A stretch of 33,322 nt of DNA from Myxococcales bacterium (GTDB taxonomy: Bacteria > Myxococcota_A > UBA9042 > GCA-2863065). This document shows, one piece after another, positions 1 through 6,841 of the stretch (its first letter is position 1; each line of letters starts with the position of its first letter). Both the position numbers and the translations under genes were made by a program. The notes under the pieces are model-generated. The model saw only the letters and a program-made list of their open reading frames with translations, did not search any database and was not told where the DNA came from. The stretch covers positions 1 to 33,322 of the forward strand of contig JADMJS010000745.1 of the NCBI GenBank assembly GCA_018780435.1, given 5' to 3'.

Positions 1-55
1 GCGGTGGCGCGGCGCTGGCCAACGGTGGGCTCGCTTCGCTCACCAATTGGGCCTG

Positions 56-305
56 GATGCTCCTCCGGGTTCAGAAGGGAGAGACCATCGTCATTCTCGA
101 TCGAGAGCGGCCGGTCGCCCGACTGGTTCCGATTGACGCCGAGGGTAACGTCGCTGAGGCCGGACTCCGGCGGCTCGAGGCCGAGGGGCTCGTGCGCCCG
201 GCCTCCTCGCCTCAGGCGACCTTCACGCTGCCACCACCCGTGAGCCCCATCGGCGACGGCGACATTCTCGAGGCGCTGCTCTCCGACTGCGACGCCAGTC
301 GGTGA
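56..305 (+). pseudogene. Truncated Phd/YefM-type antitoxin (5' end missing)
   Basis: An 82-codon frame matches residues 16-97 of the intact antitoxin at 2168-2461, but the first 15 codons and the promoter are absent; sequence upstream of position 56 is unrelated. The homologous block (56-353 against 2212-2509) has the same length in both copies with no indels and roughly 90% identity by eye, so the duplication is not recent. The remaining frame is open and ends in a TGA overlapping the GTG of the following toxin remnant, as in the intact pair. The DNA-binding N-terminus of a Phd antitoxin lies in the missing part, so this copy should not autoregulate. I infer a dead gene, although the ATG at 57 could be used if transcribed. 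Confidence 0.75.
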
Positions 306-353
306 AGTTCTGGGACGCGTCGGCCATCGTGCCCCTGCTCGTGACTCAGGGGC
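302..353 (+). pseudogene. PIN-domain toxin remnant (first 17 codons)
   Basis: The frame begins GTG and encodes MKFWDASAIVPLLVTQG, matching the N-terminus of the intact PIN toxin at 2458-2901, including the first metal-binding Asp (residue 5). After position 353 it diverges completely: the other three acidic residues of a PIN active site are missing, so it cannot be a nuclease. The following 150 bp (354-500) contain no recognisable gene; one short open stretch reads VDNDAFALFAFGNIEIGG before a stop, which could be a scrap of another protein. The break defines the right edge of the duplicated TA block. Confidence 0.75.
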
Positions 354-502
354 GTCGACAACGACGCGTTCGCCCTGTTCGCGTTCGGGAACATCGAGAT
401 CGGCGGGCTCTGGGACACTGCCTCCCCCTCGCCAACGTCACGCAGCGAGTGAGCACGGCCATCCCCACCGTCTTCAGCCTCACCAAACAAAACAACCACT
501 TA

Positions 503-659
503 GGGCTCGGTCGAAAATAAGCGATTCTCTTTTCCTCGCGCCGCATCCCCGCCCGGCTCGTTCCAAGTCCTCGAAATACGGGGAGTATGTCTTCGGACTT
601 GGCCCAAGCCGGGCGGGGCGCGGCGCGGTAAAAGCTCTCACTTATTTTCGACCGAGCCC
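503..659. mobile_element. 157-bp fold-back MITE-like element, copy A
   Basis: The ends are perfect 19-bp inverted repeats, GGGCTCGGTCGAAAATAAG at 503-521 and its complement at 641-659. TTA flanks both sides (500-502 and 660-662), consistent with a 3-bp target duplication. The interior is also self-complementary: cgcgccgc pairs with gcggcgcg, CCCCGCCCGGCT with AGCCGGGCGGGG, CCAAGTCC with GGACTTGG, and the tip CGAA/ATAC with GTAT/TTCG around a GGGGA loop. The whole element can therefore fold end to end. It encodes no protein. The right-hand TTA is, on the minus strand, the TAA stop codon of the 350-aa gene, so insertion occurred at that stop. A relative lies near 20316-20449. I infer a non-autonomous element mobilised in trans; the transposase family is unknown. 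Confidence 0.8.
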
Positions 660-1712
660 TTAGCTGAAAAGGTTGTGCGCTATCTCCTGGTCACTGAGCC
701 TCGCATGACCTTGTGCGGCAAAGAAGAGCCGAGCGTGGTCGTAATAGTCCGGCCAGTGCCCGAGGAAGAAGGCCTTGAGTTCCCGTCCGGTGATAGGTAC
801 TTGCGCCTCGATCGACGGATTTTGGAGGAAGTTGGTGCCCCAGCAGAACACATTGCCCGCACTGCATGTGGCCTGGACGAGCAGCTTCGATAGATCGATC
901 CCCACGATCCGCAGGTATTCGAGCACGGAGACAAGTTGCTCCGGCTTTGGCTTGTAGTGCCCGCTGTTGTTGCTGATGGCCACCACGTTGCCCTTGACGA
1001 TACCGATCTCGCCGGCACACAGAACCGGCCGGCCGGCGGCATAAGCGGCGTGCGAGAACTTGGAGCCAGGGACCGGACGTCCCTGAGCATCCTCCACCGT
1101 ACTGGAGTGGCGTCCCATGATCAGCGCACGGTCCATCGTGAGGGCGTAGCCAGCGAGTGCGGCTGAGATCACGCCGGGGCTGGGGATGTCTGCCGTGTTG
1201 GCCTTGACCATCCGCAGACGGTCGGGTCGCCACCACGAGAGCGTGTGCGCCTTACCGGACCGGAAGTGGATCCGTTGCTGCATCGCGGCATCGCGGTCAA
1301 GGAAGGTCGCTTTCGCATCGAGGTCGGCCTTAAACTCACCCTGTCCGATCGCCCGCCCGAAAGTCTCGAACAGATAGTTGGCGACGGCATTTGGGTTGAC
1401 GACGTCGAGGATGGTACAGAGCTGCCGGACCGTAACCTCGAAGAGGGCGTCGATCGCAGCGACGCGACCACGCCCCCGGTTCTGGGGGTCGTTCAGCCAG
1501 TTCTGCGTCGTAAAGTAGAGGCTGCCCGCCGCTCGGAGACGGGCGAACTCCCGGTCACCCAGCGGCAGCGTGTCCGTCTGCTCATAGACCCGCAGGAGCG
1601 ACAGGATGGCCTTGAACATGCGGTCCTGATTGAACTTACCCGCCAGGAAGATGTTCTTGGCGTTGGTGTCATCTTCGAATCGGGAGCGCCTTGGGATGGT
1701 TTCATATCGCAT
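660..1712 (-). CDS. Hypothetical protein, 350 aa, SGHYKP motif
   Basis: I chose the ATG at 1712 because GGAG lies about 10 nt upstream; the open frame extends further upstream but that part has no coding character. The protein begins MRYETIPRRSRF, has no signal peptide or membrane segment, and its second half contains a long ordered region with GVISAALAGYALTMDRA, then an ISNNSGHYKPKPEQL motif (about residues 240-255), followed by a short hydrophobic helix region and CSAGNVFCWGTNF. The SGHYKP block looks like a conserved catalytic or structural motif, but I cannot name the family. The gene is single and monocistronic, lies between direct repeats of a TA locus, and ends in a TAA created by or shared with the target site of the fold-back element. 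It could be a toxin or effector-like cargo gene; this is a guess from context. Confidence 0.6.
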   Translation of the reverse strand: MRYETIPRRSRFEDDTNAKNIFLAGKFNQDRMFKAILSLLRVYEQTDTLPLGDREFARLRAAGSLYFTTQNWLNDPQNRGRGRVAAIDALFEVTVRQLCTILDVVNPNAVANYLFETFGRAIGQGEFKADLDAKATFLDRDAAMQQRIHFRSGKAHTLSWWRPDRLRMVKANTADIPSPGVISAALAGYALTMDRALIMGRHSSTVEDAQGRPVPGSKFSHAAYAAGRPVLCAGEIGIVKGNVVAISNNSGHYKPKPEQLVSVLEYLRIVGIDLSKLLVQATCSAGNVFCWGTNFLQNPSIEAQVPITGRELKAFFLGHWPDYYDHARLFFAAQGHARLSDQEIAHNLFS

Positions 1713-2004
1713 CGAAGTGGTACTCCATGCCGCCCAAGCAGTTGCGTCGACAGGGCCGGAGAGCGTAGTGCGCTCAAATGGGGTGGGCCGCCTCGGGCAA
1801 CCTGCCGAGCAATCGACATCCAAACTTGACTCTTGCCACGGCCCGAAGTGCCTCGTCAACGCCCGACTAGCCCCAATTCGTCGGCCGCATTGCCGGAAGG
1901 TGTCAACGCGGATGAGACAGCGCGATGAAGTAATTAGTGAGCCCCTCATGCCGCCGTGCTCATGGTGATTCCGTGGTCTGGGTTGACCCGACAGCTAAGC
2001 GTGA

Positions 2005-2127
2005 TGGCGTGCTCGCAACCGTCAAGCGGCGCTCCTCGCCCGCGCCCGCCAGGTCCGCGAGGACCTCACGTCGATGTTTGAGAAGGAGAAGGAGGTCAGG
2101 GACAAGGCGCCGGGCGGGTGGGACTAA
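2005..2127 (+). pseudogene. Gene remnant: C-terminal 40 codons of an unknown charged protein
   Basis: Between an in-frame stop at 2002 and a TAA at 2125 the frame reads as a helical, strongly charged tail containing LLARARQVREDLTSMFEKEK and ending RDKAPGGWD. It has no start codon or promoter of its own and looks like the end of a longer protein cut off by rearrangement. It stops just before the inverted repeats that precede the intact antitoxin. The rest of 1713-2004, upstream of the 350-aa gene, shows nothing I can support except that gene's ribosome binding site. Confidence 0.35.
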
Positions 2128-2128
2128 G

Positions 2129-2166
2129 GCGCTTTACAAGCGCGGATGGGCTGGCTAAGTTGGCCA
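2129..2166. promoter_or_regulatory. Two inverted repeats, candidate autoregulatory operators of the Phd/PIN pair
   Basis: A perfect inverted repeat GCGCTT-TAC-AAGCGC lies at 2129-2143, and a near-perfect one, TGGCTAAGTTGGCCA, at 2152-2166 ends one base before the antitoxin start codon. Phd-type antitoxins usually repress their own operon through short palindromes in this position. Both repeats are absent from the truncated copy at the left end. The operator role is inferred from position and symmetry. Confidence 0.5.
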
Positions 2167-2167
2167 G

Positions 2168-2461
2168 ATGGGCACGGCTACCATCTCCCACACCAAGAAT
2201 CACCTGTCTGCGATGCTCCTCCGGGTTCAGAAGGGAGAGACCATCGTCATTCTCGATCGAGAGCGGCCGGTCGCTCGGCTGGTTCCGATTGACGCCGAGG
2301 GTAACGTCGCTGAGGACGGACTCCGGCGGCTCGAGGCCGAGGGGCTCGTGCGCCGGGCCACCTCGCCGCAGGCGACGTTCACCCTGCCACCACCGGTGAC
2401 CCCCATCGGCGACGGCGACATCCTCGAAGCACTTCTCGCTGACCGGGACGCGAGCCGGTGA
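2168..2461 (+). CDS. Phd/YefM-type antitoxin
   Basis: The 97-aa protein has the normal length and layout of type II Phd/YefM antitoxins. The N-terminal part, with TISHTKNHLSAMLLRVQKGE and IVILDRERPVARLVPID, is the dimerising DNA-binding fold that includes the typical R-x-P-V-A-x-L strand. The C-terminal tail, with TLPPPV and DILEALLADRDASR, should wrap the partner toxin. The start is the ATG at 2168, directly behind two inverted repeats that could be its operators. Its TGA overlaps the GTG start of the toxin by four bases (GTGA), so the two are translationally coupled. Expected role: neutralise the PIN toxin and repress the operon. Confidence 0.88.
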   Translation: MGTATISHTKNHLSAMLLRVQKGETIVILDRERPVARLVPIDAEGNVAEDGLRRLEAEGLVRRATSPQATFTLPPPVTPIGDGDILEALLADRDASR

Positions 2462-2901
2462 AGTTCTGGGACGCGTCGGCCATCGTGCCGCTGCTCGTGA
2501 CTCAGGGGCACACGGATACTCTACGAGCCGTCTTCGCGTCCGATGTCGCGATGGTGGTCTGGTGGGGGACTCGGGTGGAGGTCGTCTCGGCCCTCTCCAG
2601 GTTGGCTCGTGAGGGCTCACTTTCGTCCATCGGACTTCGCGACGCCATCAGAGGCCTATCGGCGCTCGCTTCGCACTGGACCGAAGTGCAAGCATCGGTT
2701 CTGGTTCGGGATCGCGCCGAAGAGCTATTGCGCCACCATCCGCTTCGCGCGGGAGATGCACTTCAGCTAGCGGCCGCACTCGTCGTCTCGACGGGCGGGT
2801 CGTCGATGCCGGACCTCGTGTGCTGCGACGACCGACTGACTCAAGTCGCCATCATCGAAGGCTTCGACGTGCTCCCGGCGCCCGCGGCAGCGAAACGTTA
2901 G
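2458..2901 (+). CDS. vapC: PIN-domain toxin ribonuclease (VapC family)
   Basis: The 147-aa protein has the acidic set of a PIN nuclease: Asp5 (KFWDASAIV), Glu41 (TRVEVVSAL), Asp100 (RAGDALQLA) and Asp124/Asp125 (VCCDDRLTQ). This is the classical order for Mg2+-dependent VapC endoribonucleases that cleave tRNA or rRNA. The length fits the family. The GTG start overlaps the antitoxin stop. It is the complete version of the toxin of which only 17 codons remain at 302-353. The pairing of a Phd-like antitoxin with a PIN toxin is common. The RNA target cannot be read from the sequence. Confidence 0.88.
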   Translation: MKFWDASAIVPLLVTQGHTDTLRAVFASDVAMVVWWGTRVEVVSALSRLAREGSLSSIGLRDAIRGLSALASHWTEVQASVLVRDRAEELLRHHPLRAGDALQLAAALVVSTGGSSMPDLVCCDDRLTQVAIIEGFDVLPAPAAAKR

Positions 2902-2947
2902 ATTTCCTATGGCGACGCCATTGGAGTCCAGAGACCGGAGCCTCCTC

Positions 2948-3697
2948 ATGCCTGGAGACCACACCCCGACCTACGACGAGTGGCTCGTGATGGTCTTCGA
3001 CCACCCTGAGCTCCCGAACGGCTGGTACGAGGATGACGACGAATACGCGAAGGCCTGGGATGCCGAATCCGACCCGGTCGCGGCGGTGACGTATCAAACG
3101 CGGCTCTTCGAGGAACCCGAGCTCGTGATGCGGCGCTACACGCCACAGCAGATTGGTTTTGGTCTGAACTTCCTGATTCACGCGACACTTTCTTTTCACG
3201 TTAGAGCCTTCGTCGATCCTCAGGTCCCACTTGGGTTCCGAGTCCGCGGCGTACGCGCGATTGGCAACCTCTACGAGACGCTGTTCGCGACGCTCATCGA
3301 TCCTGCATGTTCACGCGTCGGAGTCACCGTAGACTCATCTGGACGCCGAGCGGACAGCCTCGGGTTCGTTTGCTTCATGTGGTGGGACGTGTGGTCCAAC
3401 CTCCCGTTCTTTCTAGAGAAGCAGAAGGAGGCAGAGAGGGACACGCGTCCCGACGACTCCGTGGGCTTCACCTCACACCCCGAGCTCGTCGATGCAGGCT
3501 GGGCCGCCATGAAGCAGGCGCTCGCGACCAAACATTACCTGTGTATGGAAGGCGCCCTCCACGGTCTCGGGCACTGGCAATTCGCCGAACCCGAGACCGT
3601 GAGCGTGATCGTCGACGCGTTCCTCGCCAGCCGCCCGGAGCTCCCTTCGGATCTACGTGAGTACGCGTTGCAAGCTCGGGAAGGAGACGTCCAGTAG
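2948..3697 (+). CDS. Hypothetical protein, 249 aa
   Basis: I place the start at the ATG at 2948 because GGAG lies 7 nt upstream; an in-frame ATG at 2909 has no ribosome binding site and would add 13 residues. The product begins MPGDHTPTYDEWLVMVFDHP, is acidic at its N-terminus, and is soluble with many aromatic residues (GFVCFMWWDVWSNLPFF). The C-terminal part HYLCMEGALHGLGHWQF is helical and resembles the end of HEAT-like or immunity-type proteins. No catalytic motif is visible and I do not recognise the family. It starts 46 bp after the PIN toxin on the same strand, so read-through is possible. It converges on the fibrinogen-like gene with only 11 bp between the stops. Confidence 0.7.
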   Translation: MPGDHTPTYDEWLVMVFDHPELPNGWYEDDDEYAKAWDAESDPVAAVTYQTRLFEEPELVMRRYTPQQIGFGLNFLIHATLSFHVRAFVDPQVPLGFRVRGVRAIGNLYETLFATLIDPACSRVGVTVDSSGRRADSLGFVCFMWWDVWSNLPFFLEKQKEAERDTRPDDSVGFTSHPELVDAGWAAMKQALATKHYLCMEGALHGLGHWQFAEPETVSVIVDAFLASRPELPSDLREYALQAREGDVQ

Positions 3698-3708
3698 TCG
3701 GGAGTGCG

Positions 3709-5073
3709 CTACCGCAACCACATCGACTGCCACTTGCGATCGAGCACCTGACCGCCGTAGCCGTCGAGATAGCCGGGTGCGCCGCCATACTGCGCGTTCG
3801 GGACCATCTGCATGTACCAGCAGCCGGTGCCGTCGCCGGAGTCGACGTCGCTCGTATAGCTGTAGCCGGTGTAACGCGCGTGTAGGCCGTTGAAGCCGCC
3901 GCAGGTGGAGGAGGCAGTTCCCGAGATGAACGTGTAGCCCGTTCCGTTCGTCGTCTGCGTGAAGGCGTCGTGACACTGCTTCCACACCGTGGCGTAATCG
4001 GGCGCGCCTTTCCAGTCGGTCGAGCGACCCACTGTGATGCGCCACGTCCAGCAGCCTTGGGCGTCGGCGAAGTGGGACCGGAGCCCGAGGCGCGAGTAGT
4101 TGTCGCCCTCGGGCGAGGCCGGGTTCGTGGTCGTCCAATTCCCCGAGTTGAAGAACCACGGGTGTTTGGCGCCCTCGATGCGCGTCCACCCGCCGCCGTC
4201 GTTGGTCATGTCGCAGTAGAAGAGTGACGCGACCTCGGACCCCGTCGGGCCGTCCAGGTCGAGCCAGTAGTTGCCGTCTCCCGTCGAGTCGCCTGCCGTC
4301 AGGATCTCCTGGCAGCGGCGCGCCGGGCGCGACACGGTACCGAGCGGCGCTTCGTTGACCAACGGGACGAACTCGTCGCCGTCGCAGACCAGCACTTGGC
4401 GGCTCGTCGTGTTGAAGTACAGGTAGCCGGTTTCGGCGTTATCGCAGGTCACGGGGTCGGCGCTGGCCGTCTCGAGGCGAAGGCCGGAGGTGCCCTTGCT
4501 CGCGAAGTTCACCGGCCCCGAGAGCGTCAGTCCCGGCGCGTCTTGGACTGCGGCGACGGCCTCCGTGTCCGAGTAGCCGGGCCCGTGGGCGGCAGCGTCG
4601 GCGGTGTGCGCATCGAACGCCGCCGAGAGCGCCGAGAGGTCAGCCGCGGCGGCCGGCAGGATGGCGAGCGCCGACGGCGGAACGCAGCCGGTGCAGTCGA
4701 GAGCGTGTGCAACGAGCGCCGTCGGCACGCTGTCGATGCGACGTCGGGGCATCGGCGGCTCGGGCACCACCTGTACTTCGAGCCAGCGAGCGCCACCGGC
4801 GAAGACCCCGGCGCCGATCGGCGCGCCGTCGCCGAGTGCGAGGCTGAAGATGCCATCGACCACCGCGACCCCGGGAGCGCTCGTGTGGGCTTCCTCCCAA
4901 AGCCGTTCGCCGCCCGTCTCGGCGGTCCAGACGCTGAACGTGAGGCCGTAGCTCCCGTCGGGCGCTGAGAGCCCGGCCGCGTTCGTGAGCCGACCTTGCA
5001 CGGCGAAGGAGCCCGATGCCGATGACAGCGCCGGTGCGACGAGGACCAATGTCAGGAGCTGCCAAGGGGCCAT
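3709..5073 (-). CDS. Secreted protein with C-terminal fibrinogen-like domain
   Basis: The 454-aa product starts at the ATG at 5073, preceded by GGAGAA at good spacing. Residues 1-20 (MAPWQLLTLVLVAPALSSAS) form a signal peptide. Residues 20-125 resemble the beta-rich region seen in many bacterial surface proteins (FAVQGRLTNAAGLSAPDGSY). The C-terminal part from Cys254 carries the fibrinogen-like signature: NYWLDLDGPTGSEVASLFYC, then DMTNDGGGWTRIEG and later a Cys-rich GYSY/GTGCWYMQM segment. Such domains in myxobacteria are presumed to bind glycans or protein. It is the last gene of a minus-strand run and lies 30 bp downstream of the secreted 191-aa protein, so they probably share a transcript. 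Confidence 0.8.
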   Translation of the reverse strand: MAPWQLLTLVLVAPALSSASGSFAVQGRLTNAAGLSAPDGSYGLTFSVWTAETGGERLWEEAHTSAPGVAVVDGIFSLALGDGAPIGAGVFAGGARWLEVQVVPEPPMPRRRIDSVPTALVAHALDCTGCVPPSALAILPAAAADLSALSAAFDAHTADAAAHGPGYSDTEAVAAVQDAPGLTLSGPVNFASKGTSGLRLETASADPVTCDNAETGYLYFNTTSRQVLVCDGDEFVPLVNEAPLGTVSRPARRCQEILTAGDSTGDGNYWLDLDGPTGSEVASLFYCDMTNDGGGWTRIEGAKHPWFFNSGNWTTTNPASPEGDNYSRLGLRSHFADAQGCWTWRITVGRSTDWKGAPDYATVWKQCHDAFTQTTNGTGYTFISGTASSTCGGFNGLHARYTGYSYTSDVDSGDGTGCWYMQMVPNAQYGGAPGYLDGYGGQVLDRKWQSMWLR

Positions 5074-5103
5074 GGTTCTTCTCCAATTCTCAGGGACGGG
5101 CAT

Positions 5104-5679
5104 TCACTGCGGCGGCGGGAGGGCCGAGCGAGCGATGGCCTCCATCTGCTCGCGCATGCCCTTGTCGACATCCGTGCCGTCGGAGCGCATGCCCACGAGG
5201 ATGACACGCTTCTCGCCGACGCAGAGGTCATAGCCCACCGCGTGACGAAACGGGGTGCCTGCGGTCGCCTCCGCCGCGCTGCGCTGCGAGAGTTCCTGGA
5301 ACATACAGGCGCCGTGGAGCTTGCACTTCGTCCACGTCTTGATGCGAAGGATGGCATCGAGCGCCTTTCGGTCGCGACCGATGGCAGCTTTCGCTTTGAT
5401 CATGTCAGCCTTTTGCGTCGCCTTACACCCCTTCTCACCGGGCTTCGGCTCGCTGATCATCAGCACGAAGGGGAGCTTCTCGTGGCGATAGACGGCCGCG
5501 GCGAGCAGGTTGTCGGGCAGCGCGCCACCGCCGAGCTTCTTCAGCTCGCCCGGTGGGACCGCGAGCGTCGTCCCGCCCTCGAGGGTGATGATGCCTGGGG
5601 GTGGCGGAGCGGCGCTGGCGCTGGCGGCCAAGAAGCCGCTCAGTGCGAAGGAGAGCGCCCAACGTAGACGGCATGACAT
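5104..5679 (-). CDS. Secreted hypothetical protein, 191 aa
   Basis: The start is the ATG at 5679, with TGGAGA upstream; a longer open frame exists but lacks coding character before this point. Residues 1-23 (MSCRLRWALSFALSGFLAASASA) are a signal peptide with an Ala-x-Ala cleavage site. The mature protein has LEGGTTLAVPPGELKKLGGG, a beta-rich middle, and two Cys-containing segments (KCKLHGACMF and GYDLCVGEKRVILVG). It is probably periplasmic. I do not recognise a family. It sits between the methyltransferase (17-bp gap upstream) and the fibrinogen-like gene (30-bp gap downstream) in what looks like one operon. Confidence 0.72.
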   Translation of the reverse strand: MSCRLRWALSFALSGFLAASASAAPPPPGIITLEGGTTLAVPPGELKKLGGGALPDNLLAAAVYRHEKLPFVLMISEPKPGEKGCKATQKADMIKAKAAIGRDRKALDAILRIKTWTKCKLHGACMFQELSQRSAAEATAGTPFRHAVGYDLCVGEKRVILVGMRSDGTDVDKGMREQMEAIARSALPPPQ

Positions 5680-5696
5680 GGGGTTCTCCACAGGGG

Positions 5697-6326
5697 TCAG
5701 CGTGCTCCGGGCCATGGTCCACGACGTAATACCACGGTCAGGTTGTTCGCGGGCATCGGGACGACCTCGTCGAGCGCGAGTCCCTCTTGGGCGGCGACCG
5801 CGATGACGTCGTCGAGGTCCCGAACGCCCCACGCCGGGTTGCGCGACCGGAGGCTCGCGTCGAACTCCACGTTGCTGGGCGCCGTGTGCTGTCCGCCGCG
5901 CTGGAATGGCCCATAGAGGACGAGCGGCCCTCCCGGGCGGAGCAGTCGGCCCGCTTCGGCGAGGAGTCCGACGGCCGCGTCCCACGGAGCGATGTGGATC
6001 ATGTTCGCGCAGTAGATCGCGCCCAGCCCGTCGTTCGGTGCACCCGGCGGCCACGGGCGGACGAGCGCGTCGAGGGGCAGCGGCGGCAGGACGTTCTGGA
6101 GGCGCTCGTGGGCCGACCAGGCGGCGATGGAGGCGCAGTGGTCCGGGTCGGGATCGCTCGGTTGCCACGTCAAGGTGGGCAGGGCCGCCGCAAAGAACAC
6201 GGCGTGTTCCCCGCTCCCGCTCGCGACTTCGAGGACGGTGCCGCTGTCCGGCAGGACGCGCTTCAGCACCGCGAGGATCGGCTCCCGGTTGCGCGCCGTG
6301 GCGGGGAAGAAGAGTCGTTCGGTCAT
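5697..6326 (-). CDS. DUF938/METTL26-type SAM-dependent methyltransferase
   Basis: The 209-aa protein is a Rossmann-fold class I methyltransferase. Motif I is VLEVASGSGEHAVFFA (about residues 31-46), typical of the DUF938 family, which is conserved from bacteria to animals (METTL26). Other matching features are the N-terminal FFPATARNREPIL, the WQPSDPDP motif II acidic loop, CANMIHIAPW, and LYGPFQRGGQHTAPSN. The substrate of the family is not established. The start ATG overlaps the stop of a tiny upstream ORF (ATGA), suggesting coupling. The length is close to the family norm and all core motifs are present, so it is probably active. Confidence 0.88.
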   Translation of the reverse strand: MTERLFFPATARNREPILAVLKRVLPDSGTVLEVASGSGEHAVFFAAALPTLTWQPSDPDPDHCASIAAWSAHERLQNVLPPLPLDALVRPWPPGAPNDGLGAIYCANMIHIAPWDAAVGLLAEAGRLLRPGGPLVLYGPFQRGGQHTAPSNVEFDASLRSRNPAWGVRDLDDVIAVAAQEGLALDEVVPMPANNLTVVLRRGPWPGAR

Positions 6327-6481
6327 TGCGGTGCTCCGAAGCCCTCAGGCCTCGCGGCTTTCTCGGCGTCTGCCGCTGGGCTCTCCGTTCGGGCGTCCGG
6401 TTCGTCCGTTGGCGTGCCGGTGGAATGGCCAAAGCACGACGGGATGCACGGCAGCAGCAGTAGGACATCTGGATTCGTCAC
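6323..6481 (-). CDS. Possible small lipoprotein-like ORF, 52 aa, coupled to the methyltransferase
   Basis: A GTG at 6481 opens a frame beginning VTNPDVLLLLPCIPSCFGHS, a short hydrophobic stretch followed by two cysteines, then an acidic Pro/Asp/Glu/Ala-rich tail ending EGFGAPQ. Its TGA overlaps the ATG of the DUF938 gene as ATGA, which is the main argument that it is translated. The hydrophobic region lacks the positive N-terminus of a classical signal peptide, so export is doubtful. An ATG 24 bp upstream of the GTG is an alternative start. It could also be an untranslated leader. Confidence 0.35.
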   Translation of the reverse strand: MTNPDVLLLLPCIPSCFGHSTGTPTDEPDARTESPAADAEKAARPEGFGAPQ

Positions 6482-6523
6482 TCGGCCCCCGACGCGAGCC
6501 CACACGGCGGCTCGCGGGCCCTA

Positions 6524-6841
6524 TCAAACCCGAGATTCCGCGGCGCGCGCAAACGAATCGAGTCGTCTCAAGAGCGACAAATAGCGAGGGTGCGCCGTCG
6601 TCTCGTCTTCGATAGACAGGAGTTGGTAGAGCGCCCCCTCCGGATCGGGAGACGTCGGGCTGAACGGGACATCGAGGCCAGCAGCGCGAAGGCGTGGCGC
6701 GGCCACGAGGACCAGGAGGGCGTTCGTGGTGAGCAGTCCTCGCTCAAGGTCGGCGACGCCCGGGAGGGTGAACTCGGCGCCGGGCAGATTATCCCAGCGT
6801 TTCACCGGGACCTCCGCGGGTTGGGTCGTCGTGCGGCGCAC
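6524..6841 (-). CDS. Small conserved-looking protein, 105 aa, partner of the nucleotidyltransferase
   Basis: The product contains VKRWDNLPGAEFTLPGVADLERGLLTTNALLVLVAAPRLR (split here only by reading: a GLL-TTNALLVLVA helix follows the LPG motif) and ends with ALYQLLSIEDETTAHPRYLSLLRRLDSFARA, a helical C-terminus. It has no signal peptide or catalytic motif. It overlaps the end of the DUF6036-like gene by 53 bp from its ATG at 6841; a GTG at 6805 would cut the overlap to 17 bp and may be the true start. Overlap on the same strand points to a two-gene unit, as in nucleotidyltransferase toxin-antitoxin pairs such as MNT/HEPN, but I do not see the HEPN RxxxxH motif. Confidence 0.6.
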   Translation of the reverse strand: MRRTTTQPAEVPVKRWDNLPGAEFTLPGVADLERGLLTTNALLVLVAAPRLRAAGLDVPFSPTSPDPEGALYQLLSIEDETTAHPRYLSLLRRLDSFARAAESRV

